From positions 248,001 through 312,000 of the forward strand of contig OZ244803.1 of NCBI GenBank assembly GCA_965220045.1: a DNA stretch of 64,000 bases. Direction: 5' to 3'. This DNA comes from VXOZ01 sp965220045 (GTDB lineage: Bacteria > Chloroflexota > UBA11872 > VXOZ01). Of the stretch, positions 1-9,401 are shown piece after piece. Every line of letters starts with the position of its first letter. Position 1 is the first letter of the stretch. The position numbers were made by a program, and so were the translations under genes. The notes under the pieces are model-generated. The model ran no database searches and was not told the origin of the DNA. It saw nothing but the letters and a program-made list of their open reading frames with translations.

Positions 1-1
1 C

Positions 2-1264
<1,263 letters not shown>

Positions 1265-1705
1265 GAGTGTTCCTGTCGTCTGCAGGCCTTCTTAGAGGTG
1301 AATTTGGCAAGCGATACCGGTAAGGACATTTCCAGCCGTTCGTGCTGAGCTTGTCGAAGTATGAACGGCGGTGAGGGTTTCACGATGGCATTTGGCCAAT
1401 AATGGATGCGGTTTGGCCTTCGACAGGCTCAGGCCGAACGGAGCGAGTCTTGCCCTAGGCCAAACGGGCAAAGCTTGTCTCGGGCCAGTGAGGAAGCGAG
1501 GAGTGGCCGTTCCTCCCAAAGCCTGGAATATTCTTGGAAGATTGGTGAGGGCTGAAACTTTACACCGGGCGCAGGTTGCAAACCTGCGCTACGATGAAGA
1601 AAGCAGCGCGTTAGATATGAGTGATTCTGCTCCCGTCTGCCCGGCACCTATTGAGTTTAGAATTGAAGTTAGTCCTAACAGCAAACTAGAGGACAGATTT
1701 GACTG
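1265..1705. repeat. Non-coding gap with dispersed palindromic repeats
   Basis: This gap has no convincing gene. It holds two copies of the dispersed element built on CTTCGACAAGCTCAG plus a CGAACGG tail, in opposite orientations (1337-1367 and 1418-1441). A separate perfect inverted repeat at about 1569-1590 (GCGCAGGTT facing AACCTGCGC) lies in the middle. The same CTTCGAC element recurs at 25988, 27791 and 29798. A 111-codon open frame over 1371-1706 runs straight through the repeats and is not considered a gene. Confidence 0.7.
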
Positions 1706-2425
1706 ATGATTACGTTAGTTTGGAATGACGTGCCGGCCACACAGTTGGCGATGGCTTCGCGTGAAGCCCAGCGCTTGGCGGAGTCGGCGGCGGAGAAGGA
1801 AGTGACCGTACAGTGGGCGCGCGCGGCAATTAATGCAGCTACGGCTGTCGACCCGCTTGAGTGCGACCTGGCCCCCTTTGAGGCGCTGGCCGCCGCTCTG
1901 ACCGCCGTGGGCGACGAGGAATTGGTAAAGGAAGCTGCCGAGGCGCTGGCCAAGCATCCGCAGGCCCTGTTCACCCTCGCCACTGTAGCTCGCGGCAAGA
2001 AGTGGGAAGACCTTGCCAAGGCCACCATGGCGCGGTGCCTCGTACAGACGGGCGCGCTGACATGGCCGTCGGAGTTCCCGTACCAGCAGCAGTGGAAGCA
2101 GCAATTTGAGGAACAATTGGTGGCAACGCTCCTCAAGGTGTGGAAGAAGCGCGCTACGCGTGCCGTGGCCAAGGAAGCGGTGGCACTCGCTACGGAAGCT
2201 GAGGATCTGGACACCAAGCAGGTGGAAGAGAATCTCAAGGCTCTGCTTACGCCTGCCGACCTCTGGACGACGCCGACCCGCCGCGGCCGGCCGGCACGGG
2301 GCCGTCAGGCGTCGTCGAGCCGTTCCCGCAGCAGCGGCAGCAGACGGCCAGCGACTTCAGGCCGGACACAACGGTCCACGTCACGCTCGCGGTCGACGCG
2401 CAAGCCGGATAGCGACGCCAACTAG
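1706..2425 (+). CDS. Hypothetical protein with Ala-rich helical body and Arg/Ser-rich tail
   Basis: A 239-residue protein that I do not recognise. Residues 1-185 are rich in Ala, Glu and Lys, lack Cys, and look fully alpha-helical, with spacing that suggests helical repeats. Residues 190-239 form a low-complexity tail of Arg, Ser, Gly and Pro (RRGRPARGRQ, then SRSRSSGSRR and similar), which is strongly basic and probably disordered, as in nucleic-acid-binding tails. There is no signal peptide or membrane segment, so it is probably cytoplasmic. An AGAGGA sequence precedes the ATG with long spacing. A competing open frame on the other strand is Ser/Ala/Cys-rich and looks like a shadow. RNA or DNA binding is only an inference from the tail. 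Confidence 0.6.
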   Translation: MITLVWNDVPATQLAMASREAQRLAESAAEKEVTVQWARAAINAATAVDPLECDLAPFEALAAALTAVGDEELVKEAAEALAKHPQALFTLATVARGKKWEDLAKATMARCLVQTGALTWPSEFPYQQQWKQQFEEQLVATLLKVWKKRATRAVAKEAVALATEAEDLDTKQVEENLKALLTPADLWTTPTRRGRPARGRQASSSRSRSSGSRRPATSGRTQRSTSRSRSTRKPDSDAN

Positions 2426-2632
2426 CGCGGCGGAACGCATGCGCCGCAATGCTTAGCGGATTTCACCCGGCGCGCGCTGCAGCCGCGCAGACATGCTCTG
2501 TGAGGCTACGGTGGACTGCCTTCTCGGTGCGTGATTCAGCAATTCTTGACGAGGCCGCGTGCAGCGCGTTGCTTTGCTCACGCATTGAAGGCACTATGAT
2601 ACTGTCAAGCACCTCACCCCCATTGCTGCCTC

Positions 2633-3406
2633 ATGGCGACAATCATTACCCTCACCACTGACTTTGGCATGGCCGATGGCTTCGTGGGCGCGATGAAGGG
2701 CGTGATCCTGAGCCTGGCGCCGCACGCGACCCTTGTTGACATTACGCACGATATCCCCGCGCACGACGTCCGCGCGGCAACGTTTGCGCTGGAGACTGCG
2801 GCTGCGCACTTCCCGCCCGATGCCATCCACGTCGCCGTCATCGACCCTGGCGTGGGCAGCGCGCGAGCGGCCATTCTCGCCGTGACCGCGCGCGGCCGGT
2901 ATGTCGCCCCGGACAACGGCGTGCTCACCAGCGTTGTGCCGGAGGGTGACGGCGGGCAAGTCTATGCGCTGGATAGACCGGAGTTCTGGCGGTCTCAGGT
3001 GAGCGCGACTTTCCACGGACGGGACGTGTTCGCGCCGGTAGCCGCCCACTTGGCGAATGGCGTCCGGCCCGAGCGCCTGGGTACGCCGATGACCTGCATG
3101 AAGCGGCTTACCTGGCCTCAGCCTCAGCAGTGTGGAGGCGAGATTCGCGGCGAGGTGATCCACGTCGACCGCTTTGGTAACCTGATCACCAACATACGGT
3201 TGGAATACTTGGGTAAGGAGAACAGAGACGCTTGTTTTCGGGTGCGCGACCTGGAGATTCGCGGCATCACGCCGCACTACGCCGCGGGCGCTGGCCTCTT
3301 GGCAGTGGTGAACAGCGGCGGACGCGTTGAGATCGCCCTGCCCAGCGCAAATGCCGCGCGTGAGCTGAACATGGGCGTCGGTGAAGAGATCCGTGTAGTG
3401 CTATGA
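2633..3406 (+). CDS. SAM hydroxide adenosyltransferase (DUF62 / SAM hydrolase family)
   Basis: A 257-residue protein of the DUF62 family, whose characterised members hydrolyse S-adenosylmethionine to adenosine and methionine using an activated water. They are relatives of the fluorinase and chlorinase enzymes. The N-terminal TLTTDFG motif, IDPGVGSAR (residues 70-78), APDNGVL (92-98) and TFHGRDVFAP (126-135) are all present, which places the family's Asp-Arg-His set at D71, R78 and H128. The C-terminal domain has the HVDRFGNLITNI segment typical of the hydroxide-transferring members. The length is normal. No halogenase-type loop is obvious, so hydrolysis is the more likely activity. It is a single gene between repeats; the physiological role of this family is uncertain. 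Confidence 0.9.
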   Translation: MATIITLTTDFGMADGFVGAMKGVILSLAPHATLVDITHDIPAHDVRAATFALETAAAHFPPDAIHVAVIDPGVGSARAAILAVTARGRYVAPDNGVLTSVVPEGDGGQVYALDRPEFWRSQVSATFHGRDVFAPVAAHLANGVRPERLGTPMTCMKRLTWPQPQQCGGEIRGEVIHVDRFGNLITNIRLEYLGKENRDACFRVRDLEIRGITPHYAAGAGLLAVVNSGGRVEIALPSANAARELNMGVGEEIRVVL

Positions 3407-3429
3407 ATGGGAAGATGGTGCCCCGACTC

Positions 3430-3459
3430 GTCATTCCCGCGCACGCGGGAATCCATCTT
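3430..3459. repeat. REP-like palindrome (GGATTCCCGC family)
   Basis: A short inverted repeat, GTCATTCCCGCG facing CGCGGGAATCC, is a copy of the commonest dispersed element in the window. It lies 23 bp after the DUF62 gene stop, where it could also act as a weak transcript-end hairpin. Confidence 0.8.
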
Positions 3460-3584
3460 TTCTGTGCCGCGCAGACTCCCGTCCCATATCACATACGAGG
3501 CCAAGGCAATTGCGCGTATAGTGGGAGGGAGCAGCGCAATCCCTGAATACGGCGGCAAGACGGTTTCTTGGAAGGAGGCAACTC

Positions 3585-4325
3585 ATGAGCACGCTCATGC
3601 CGGAGCGCACGCGAACGCAGGACCTGAATAGCGATGCGTTCCTGGAATTCCTGGCCGAGTGGCATGCTACATTGGAGACACTCGACCTAGCGGCGGACTG
3701 GTCTGCAAACGGCTTGGCGGCACGCAATGTTGCCGTCGTCGTGGTGGACATAGTGAATGGGTTCTGCCATGAGGGTCCCTTGGCCGGCGACCGGGTCAAC
3801 GGCCTTATTGCGCCTGTCAGGGACGCCATCGAGCGCACCTTTGCCCGCGGCGTGCGCCAATTCCTGCTGCCCCAAGACACGCACCGGCCCGACGCTCTGG
3901 AGTTTGCCCAGTTCGGGCCTCACTGTGTGGCTGGCGAAAGCGAATCAGAAACGGTGCCGGAGCTGGCCGGTCTGCCGGCTGCCGCGCATTTCACGGTGAT
4001 ACCGAAGAACTCGCTCCATCCGGCGTACGGCACCGGGCTGTCGGAGTGGCTCGACGAGCATGCCGACGTGCGGTATTTTCTCGTGGTCGGCGACTGCACG
4101 GACCTCTGCGTCTATCAGACGGCCATGTACTTGCGCCTCACTGCTAATGCCGCCCAGCGCGATTGCCAGGTCGTGGTGCCGGAAGACTGCGTGCAGACGT
4201 ACGATCTACCCGTCGACGTGGGGCAGGCGATCGGCATCATGCCCCACGACGGCGACCTGATGCATATCGTTTTCCTCTATCACATGGCCTTGAACGGTGT
4301 GCGCATCGTGAAGGCTGTAGAATAG
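3585..4325 (+). CDS. Isochorismatase-like cysteine hydrolase
   Basis: A 246-residue cysteine hydrolase of the isochorismatase/nicotinamidase superfamily. The expected catalytic triad is visible: Asp in VVVVDIVNGFC (D55), Lys in VIPKNSL (K141), and the nucleophile Cys in VVGDCTDLCV (C175), the last motif being diagnostic for the fold. An N-terminal extension of about 45 residues precedes the core. The family hydrolyses amides such as nicotinamide, or isochorismate; the substrate here cannot be read from the sequence, though the GDCTDLCV form is nearer to nicotinamidase-type members. The ATG follows a strong Shine-Dalgarno sequence (GGAAGGAGG about 8 bases upstream). It is cytoplasmic and apparently monocistronic. 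Confidence 0.88.
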   Translation: MSTLMPERTRTQDLNSDAFLEFLAEWHATLETLDLAADWSANGLAARNVAVVVVDIVNGFCHEGPLAGDRVNGLIAPVRDAIERTFARGVRQFLLPQDTHRPDALEFAQFGPHCVAGESESETVPELAGLPAAAHFTVIPKNSLHPAYGTGLSEWLDEHADVRYFLVVGDCTDLCVYQTAMYLRLTANAAQRDCQVVVPEDCVQTYDLPVDVGQAIGIMPHDGDLMHIVFLYHMALNGVRIVKAVE

Positions 4326-5152
4326 AGGCACACTGTCGCGCGAAGTGAGGAATCTAGAGAAATAAGCCTAACGAAGACACTCGACAGGGAACCCTAGATT
4401 CCGCGTCTTTGACGAAGTCTGCGAACCCTGTTCGACGCTGCGCTCGGAATTGTAGGTGTTGAGTAACTCGTTGACAGAATCTCTTGTTCACGAGACAGCG
4501 TTGACAGTCCATGTCATTCCGAGCGGAGCGAGGAATCTAGAACCCAAGGTCAGCCCAGTTCTTGGCCTCACCACACGAGATTCCGCGCTCTTAGCGACAC
4601 ATTGCTACGCTCCGTTCGGAATTGTTAATGTCGACTAATTCGTTGACAGATTCTTCCATCAATTCTCAGTGAATACAATCCATGTCACTTCGAGCGCAAC
4701 GACGAACAAGGTTCGCTGACTTCGTCAAAGACGCGGAATCTAGGGTTCACCTCGAGCGTGTTTGATAGGCTTAGTACTCTAGATTCCGCGAACAGGGTTC
4801 GACACTCCGCTGTGCTCCGTTCGGAATGACATCTGATTGGGTCTTACTCGCAGGCAGAATCACCGATAATCTTCCCCAATTCTGTCAGCAAATTACCTGA
4901 CACATACAGGAATGACATCTGTTTAGTACTTATTCGCAGGCAGAACCAACGATAGTTGTCACCAATTCTGTCAACGAATAACCTGACATTTACAGGAATG
5001 ACATGAGCGGCCCGCTCTGTTTAGTGAGCAGAGGACTCTGTCAACGAATTACCCAACATTTACGAGAATGACGGCGCGACTTTAGAGACTACCAAGAGGA
5101 CAAGAGACACCGGGCGAAGCATGCAATAGGGAATCGAGAGGATATAGCTACC
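4326..5152. repeat. Gene-free region of dispersed and 86-bp tandem repeats
   Basis: About 830 bp with no plausible gene. The left part (4370-4800) holds degenerate, mutually inverted blocks around CATTCCGAGCGGAGCGAGGA and TAGATTCCGCG. The right part contains an 86-bp tandem repeat: units start at 4823, 4909 and 4995, each beginning GGAATGACAT and ending in a TCTGTCAACGAATTACCTG-type block followed by ACAxxTACAG. The third unit is shorter, about 70 bp, ending near 5070. The GTCAACGAATTACCTGACA block recurs at 14343, 22050, 22921 and 61562. Confidence 0.8.
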
Positions 5153-6061
5153 GTGAAACTGGTGCAATTCTATGATGTCGATCAGAGTGTCCACGTCGGC
5201 GTGGTGCAAGACGAGCAGGTCGTAGACATTACCGATCGCGAACAAGACCTCACAACGACGCTGGACTTTGTGGACGAGGCCCGCCGGCAGCGGCGCTCGC
5301 TCGACGACGTAATCGCGGAGAGGCTTGCTGACGCGTCCGGCGGCGCCCATGCGTATGCGGAGCTCTTGGAGCCTGACGAGCCGCGGCTCACCATGCCCCT
5401 CTTCCCACCGCAGGTCTGGGGCTGTGGCGTGACGTACCGCCGCAGCGCCGAATTTCGCGACGCCGACATGGAAGGGCCCATGGGCATCTACGACAAGGTC
5501 TACCAGTCGGACCGCCCGGAGATCTTCTACAAGGGGGACACGCAGCACTGCGCCGGACCGAACGAACCCATCGGCATCCGCGTCGATTCCACGTTTACGG
5601 CGCCGGAACCGGAGCTCGCCTACGTGCTGGGCTTCGACAATGAGATCATCGGCTATACGATCTGCGACGACGTGTCGGCCTGGGACATTGAGCGCGAGAA
5701 TCCCCTCTACCTCCCCCAGTCCAAGATCTTCCTCGGCTGCACGGCCCTCGGGCCGACATTTGTGACAGCCGGTGAGCTGGCCGATCCGTATCACCTGGAG
5801 ATCACGGCGCGCATTCGCCGCAACGGCACGGTGATTTTCGAGGGGTCTGCCAATACCGACCAGATCCGCCACCCGTTTGAGACGCTCACCGCCTATCTCG
5901 TGCGCAACAATCCGGTGCCGGTGGGCACGGTGGTGAGCACGGGCACGGGCATCATCGTAACGGAAGACGCCGCGTTGCACGCCGGTGACGTTGTGGAAAT
6001 CGAGATCGACGAAATCGGCCTGCTCGCCACGCCGGTGCGGCAATTGTCCGAGGACGACTAG
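5153..6061 (+). CDS. Fumarylacetoacetate hydrolase-family enzyme (sugar-acid dehydratase-like)
   Basis: A 302-residue FAH-superfamily protein. The FAH metal site is visible as E152-x-E154 in PEPELAYVLG and D173 in CDDVSAWD, with a conserved Lys in PQSKIF (K191) and a C-terminal GTxxSTGTGI segment. The motif VWGCGVTYRRS (89-98), together with the overall arrangement, resembles the 2-keto-3-deoxy sugar-acid dehydratase/hydrolase branch (for example 2-keto-3-deoxy-arabinonate dehydratase) more than true fumarylacetoacetase; that is an inference. The start is a GTG with a GAGAGGA about 11 bases upstream. Sugar-acid catabolism would fit the oxidoreductases and uronate-dehydrogenase-like SDR elsewhere in the window. 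Confidence 0.85.
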   Translation: MKLVQFYDVDQSVHVGVVQDEQVVDITDREQDLTTTLDFVDEARRQRRSLDDVIAERLADASGGAHAYAELLEPDEPRLTMPLFPPQVWGCGVTYRRSAEFRDADMEGPMGIYDKVYQSDRPEIFYKGDTQHCAGPNEPIGIRVDSTFTAPEPELAYVLGFDNEIIGYTICDDVSAWDIERENPLYLPQSKIFLGCTALGPTFVTAGELADPYHLEITARIRRNGTVIFEGSANTDQIRHPFETLTAYLVRNNPVPVGTVVSTGTGIIVTEDAALHAGDVVEIEIDEIGLLATPVRQLSEDD

Positions 6062-6319
6062 CTAATTCCGTAGGAAGACCGCTTTGCATAACTAGATCCA
6101 GAGAGCAAGGAGGAACCCCCTCTCCTTGGGGTGAGGGGGTTCCTTGCTGTTCTAATCGAATGACATGTACAGTCAATACATATCAGAGTCAAACTGACTG
6201 GCGTTCAGAGCAGATTCACCCTCACCCTAACCCTCTCCCGTCGAGGGAGAGGGAACTACGTCGCTGTGGTGAGGGTTTCGCAAAGGTTTCCATAGGATGA
6301 CCGCTTTGCACCTCGGCTG
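6062..6319. repeat. Composite CTCTCCC-type repeat element
   Basis: Two palindromic CTCACCC/CTCTCCC blocks (about 6116-6150 and 6221-6252) bracket roughly 70 bp of unique-looking sequence (TTGCTGTTCTAATCG through GTTCAGAGCAGATTC). The reverse complement of this whole arrangement recurs at about 37325-37432 and a looser version at 45005-45165, so it behaves as a mobile, MITE-like unit. A motif AGACCGCTTTGCA/ATGACCGCTTTGCA occurs at both ends (about 6077 and 6298). Confidence 0.75.
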
Positions 6320-6568
6320 CTACTCTTCGTCCCGGGGCTTCTCGCCGCGTCCACTGACATAGAACCAGACCGCGTACACTACGGCGCACCCGACGAGCAG
6401 CGCACCCACGCCTACCTCATCCCACACTCCCAGTTCCCCATGTTCCAGAGGTCCGGCGAGGGTGGCAAGCGGCACCACATACGCACGCTGGTGCACGCAA
6501 TGGAAAGTTCGCCGGTCCCTCGCCTCGCGCAGACTGCGCCGAACTCGTCTAATGCACTCGGTTGCCAT
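6320..6568 (-). CDS. Small putative membrane protein
   Basis: An 82-codon frame whose C-terminal half has one convincing transmembrane helix (VGVGALLVGCAVVYAVWFYV) followed by a charged tail (GRGEKPRDEE). The N-terminal half is basic and less protein-like, so the true start may be an internal GTG near the middle, giving about 50 residues. It lies 62 bp downstream of the 4Fe-4S membrane protein and in the same orientation, as small accessory subunits often do. No family is recognised. A spurious frame cannot be excluded. Confidence 0.4.
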   Translation of the reverse strand: MATECIRRVRRSLREARDRRTFHCVHQRAYVVPLATLAGPLEHGELGVWDEVGVGALLVGCAVVYAVWFYVSGRGEKPRDEE

Positions 6569-6630
6569 CAGATTGTGATTCTCATGTCTAGTTCATAGCC
6601 GTAGAAGTAGCTACTACTTAGTTTACGCGT

Positions 6631-8307
6631 CTATCCGAGTATCGTACCGCGCATTTCCATCGGCTGCGTCATCATCCAGGCTCCCGCAAAGAAGAGCGCG
6701 ACGATGAGGATTGCCCACGGCAGCAGCGCACGCGCGGCCCTTCCCGCGGAGTCCTGCTGTTGCCGCGCAAGCCGGTAGCCGACGGTCAGCGACACCAGCA
6801 TACCGAGTTCCAGCAACACGAGCTCCAGCGGCACGAGCCACGAGCTCGGAACGATGGCGGCTAAGTCCCAGCGCGGCTCACCAAATATCGACACGCCAAA
6901 ATCGGCAAGAAAGCTCTGCGTCACGGGAATCGCGGTCAAAGCGCCGATGAGGAAGTGGAAGCCGTAGTGGGCCAGCCACATCCCGAAGCCGATAGGAATC
7001 AGGGCATAGCTGAACCGCGTTGCCGTGGCCGCCAGCGACTCTGCGCTCCCGGCGAGGGCCCGACTGCACCACGCCGCGGCAGCCACCAGCGCAAAGGGCA
7101 GCGCCACGAGGCCCACGATGAAGAGCACGCCGAGCACCACAGGTTCACTGGTGACGCCAAGCCGTGTCGCGAGCCACTGCTCAAGCGCGTAGACCGGCGG
7201 CACCATGCCAAAGGCGTTCACGAAGGCGGCAAAGACGAGCACGACGACCAGCGCCGCCAGGTCGGCGCGTTGCGTCAGCACGCCGACGCCGGAATGCAGT
7301 TGGTCCAGTCTACGAAACTCGCTAGTGGGAGCGCGGAGTTGGATGCCGACGTTGTCGTAGGGACAGGCCTGAATGCAGTCAAGGCAGAAGGTGCAGTCCA
7401 TGTTGCCGACTTTGCGTTCTTGGAAGAGCCACAACTCGCAGCCGGTTTGGACGAGTTGGAGACCGGCAGGAGTGGATACGTCTCTTGCCGGTTGAGGAGA
7501 TGACCTGGGTGTATCCGGCATGCCCGATTGCGGCTGAAACTCACTTGAAGATGGATTCCGTGCCCCGGCACGGGGCGAGCCTTCGCGGGAATGACGGAGA
7601 TTGAACCGATCTTGTGCGTCCCAGGACTCATTCTGGCCACCTGGATTCCGGCTTTCGCCGGAATGACGGATGGAAGGATCAGACGTTGAACTATACCGCC
7701 CACTGATGCAGTCTTTCGTCGGACACGCGCCGCAGATATCCGGTTGGCGCACTTTCACCTCCAGCGGCGACACCATGCCGTGGATGAAATGGAACTGTCC
7801 GATGGGACAGACGTACTTGCAAAAGGCCGCACCTTTGAAGATGCCGTCGATGGCAAAGGCCGCCACAAAGTACGTCAACGCCACCCACGCCGTGAGCCAG
7901 GGACTCGCCCAGAGGTCGAAAGCTTCATAGGCCCAGAAGAAGACCAAGAGCACGCCAATTGCCAGCCACTTGTTGCGCATGAGCCTGGGCCACGACCGGT
8001 CGGCGGGCAGGAGCTTCTTTGCCAGGCGGCGCGGCAGCATGAACGGACACGCCATGCAGAAGATGTTGCCCGCGATGAGCAGTGCCAGCACTACAAAACC
8101 CCGCCAGTGGACCCACGGCAAGACGCCGGCAAGGTTCTTGGGCGCAAGCTGCGGACCCCAGAACCCGTCATAGAGGATGAGCGCCGACACCGCCAGCAGC
8201 ACTGCCTGCAGGGACGTGCGGGCATGCTTCCAACGCAGAAAGCGTCCAACGACCGGCACGTCGAGGAGATCGCGCCGCTTCGTCTGTTGAGTCCGCAACG
8301 CCGCCAC
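6631..8307 (-). CDS. 4Fe-4S polyferredoxin membrane protein (FixG/CcoG-like) with in-frame repeat insertion
   Basis: A 558-residue integral membrane iron-sulfur protein. N-terminal helices (about 33-80, 113-150) lead to a CMACP motif (84-88), then CKYVCP (163-168), ICGACPTKDC (191-200) and, after an interruption, CTFCLDCIQACPYD (305-318), i.e. two ferredoxin-like 4Fe-4S sets facing electron transfer through the membrane. Further helices fill residues 350-550. The architecture resembles FixG/CcoG/NapH-type proteins without the C-terminal Ig domain. Residues about 205-285 (7455-7695) are foreign: they translate two REP-like palindromes (RHSGESRNP, RHSREGSPRAGARNP) where homologues pass almost directly from the first Cys cluster to GCELWLF. 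The gene starts with a GTG 2 bp after the lipoprotein stop, so the two are likely translationally coupled. Confidence 0.8.
   Translation of the reverse strand: MAALRTQQTKRRDLLDVPVVGRFLRWKHARTSLQAVLLAVSALILYDGFWGPQLAPKNLAGVLPWVHWRGFVVLALLIAGNIFCMACPFMLPRRLAKKLLPADRSWPRLMRNKWLAIGVLLVFFWAYEAFDLWASPWLTAWVALTYFVAAFAIDGIFKGAAFCKYVCPIGQFHFIHGMVSPLEVKVRQPDICGACPTKDCISGRYSSTSDPSIRHSGESRNPGGQNESWDAQDRFNLRHSREGSPRAGARNPSSSEFQPQSGMPDTPRSSPQPARDVSTPAGLQLVQTGCELWLFQERKVGNMDCTFCLDCIQACPYDNVGIQLRAPTSEFRRLDQLHSGVGVLTQRADLAALVVVLVFAAFVNAFGMVPPVYALEQWLATRLGVTSEPVVLGVLFIVGLVALPFALVAAAAWCSRALAGSAESLAATATRFSYALIPIGFGMWLAHYGFHFLIGALTAIPVTQSFLADFGVSIFGEPRWDLAAIVPSSWLVPLELVLLELGMLVSLTVGYRLARQQQDSAGRAARALLPWAILIVALFFAGAWMMTQPMEMRGTILG
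7550..7670. repeat. Pair of REP-like palindromes inside the 4Fe-4S coding sequence
   Basis: Two adjacent copies of the GGATTCC...GGAATGACGG element lie inside the open frame: 7550-7598, carrying an extra internal CCCCGGCACGGGG palindrome, and 7642-7670 (ATTCCGGCTTTCGCCGGAAT). They keep the frame open. The same extended form with the CCCCGGCACGGGG core occurs intergenically at 40078-40127, confirming that this is the mobile repeat and not ordinary coding sequence. Confidence 0.85.
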
Positions 8308-8309
8308 GG

Positions 8310-8783
8310 CTAATTGCCTTCCTTGGCCTTGTCGGAATTCATGTCCATCTTCATTTCGCCCTGCACGCCCTTGAGGTCAATGCGCCGCTCGGCCATTCTC
8401 CCGTTGGCGAACGTAGCGCGCACAATGATGACCCAATCGCCGCCCATGGTGAATTTAAAGTCCTCGGTGACATACGTGCCTCTACCGCGGGCTTCCGTCC
8501 CCACGATGACCGGCTGCATACCGGCGTGCGTCATGGTGCCCTCCACCAGAATGGTTGCGTCCGATACGGGATTGCCTGCAGGGTCGCGGACTTGCAGGGT
8601 GATGACGGCATCACCCACTGCTGCCGGATCGGGCGAGATCGACAGAATGGTCACATCCAGGTTGCCGCTCTGCTCCGCGCGCGGTCCGCACGCGCCGAGT
8701 GCGAGCAGGCTCAAGAGGGCGCAGAAGACGGCGCACATCGTACGGATGAATTGCGTGACTGTCGGATGGCTGGATCGAATCAA
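8310..8783 (-). CDS. YtkA/FixH-like lipoprotein
   Basis: A lipoprotein of about 157 residues with a signal peptide ending in the lipobox LALGAC, followed by a beta-sandwich domain (LDVTILSISPDPAAVGDAV to the C-terminus) with a THAGM motif typical of YtkA/FixH-like domains, which are linked to copper or cytochrome oxidase assembly. I chose the TTG at 8783 because GGAAGGG stands about 7 bases upstream; the next in-frame ATG at 8738 has no ribosome-binding site and leaves almost no n-region. The stop is 2 bp before the GTG of the polyferredoxin gene, giving a FixH-FixG-like pair. It is likely anchored on the outer face of the membrane. A metal-related role is inferred from the family. Confidence 0.78.
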   Translation of the reverse strand: MIRSSHPTVTQFIRTMCAVFCALLSLLALGACGPRAEQSGNLDVTILSISPDPAAVGDAVITLQVRDPAGNPVSDATILVEGTMTHAGMQPVIVGTEARGRGTYVTEDFKFTMGGDWVIIVRATFANGRMAERRIDLKGVQGEMKMDMNSDKAKEGN

Positions 8784-8862
8784 TGGGCTATCCCTTCCAT
8801 AGTAGCAACGGGTGAAACGGTCTGCGCAATGTGCGCGATGTCCCCGTAACGGCGCGTCGATT

Positions 8863-8894
8863 GGTAGGGGTGGTTCGCGAACCGCCCCTTCGTG
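8863..8894. repeat. Palindromic repeat (GGTTCGCGAACC family)
   Basis: A palindrome, AGGGGTGGTTCGCGAACCGC followed by CCCTTCGTG, with a second copy at 18805-18836. Both copies are preceded at some distance by CCGTAACGGC and followed by a CGGCGGCCGG-type block, so the repeated unit is longer than the palindrome. Each lies between genes and could also terminate transcription. Confidence 0.75.
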
Positions 8895-8984
8895 GCGGTC
8901 CAAGGGTGCCGGTTACGTGACGGGCGGCCGGCGGCGGCAGCCTCGGTTGCGCGTTACCGCGGTGGCTACGAGTCCGGAGAATCC

Positions 8985-9380
8985 TCAAAGTGAGGAGTGA
9001 AAAGGAATAGGCGGACGCCAGATGGGAATGGCGAAGGTATTGGTAGTAAACCGATCAGCAGGCACGGCTTGCGGCGGGCGCAAGACGAACGTAGGCAATG
9101 ACAACGTGACGAGCATGGGGTCCCACGCCGTGCTCGCGGCGGCGGCATGGGCTCCCGGCTGCGGCTGGAATTCTGGAAATCCTTCCGGATGGGAGGAGTC
9201 ATTGGCCGCAAACGACGGCAATTGACCGTCCCGCGTGAAGGACGCGAGGGAGAAGAATGCGGTGGCGTCTTGAGTCTCAGGCAGACTGCAGACGACGCCG
9301 TTGGTGAAGGGCAGCGCGAGATGCAGCACGATGGCGCCGACGAGCACGAGTGTGTTCACCTTGAACGATCGTTGCGTCAT
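8985..9380 (-). CDS. Hypothetical secreted or membrane-anchored protein
   Basis: A 131-residue protein with a short basic N-terminus (MTQRSFK) and a hydrophobic segment (VNTLVLVGAIVLHLAL) that could be a signal peptide or anchor. The remainder is Pro/Ala/Phe-rich and without recognisable motifs. The frame is also open to a GTG at 9401, directly after the ROK kinase stop, but the ATG at 9380 gives a normal n-region. It sits between the nagA/ROK genes and the FixH/FixG-like pair on the same strand and may be co-transcribed. No family is recognised; the two Cys or Met-containing metal motifs one might hope for are absent. Confidence 0.5.
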   Translation of the reverse strand: MTQRSFKVNTLVLVGAIVLHLALPFTNGVVCSLPETQDATAFFSLASFTRDGQLPSFAANDSSHPEGFPEFQPQPGAHAAAASTAWDPMLVTLSLPTFVLRPPQAVPADRFTTNTFAIPIWRPPIPFHSSL

Positions 9381-9401
9381 ATCTGCAATCGGTCTCTGCA
9401 C

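Noticed and set aside
1371..1706. 111-codon open frame on the plus strand
   Set aside because: It reads through two dispersed repeats (translating to repeat-type peptide such as FDRLRPNGASLA) and has no domain; treated as non-coding.
1675..2238. 187-codon open frame on the minus strand opposite the hypothetical basic-tail gene
   Set aside because: Its Ser/Ala/Cys-rich composition is typical of an antisense shadow; the plus-strand frame has normal Ala/Glu/Lys helical character.
2449..2661. 70-codon open frame before the DUF62 gene
   Set aside because: It overlaps the DUF62 start, has no ribosome-binding site and no protein-like features.
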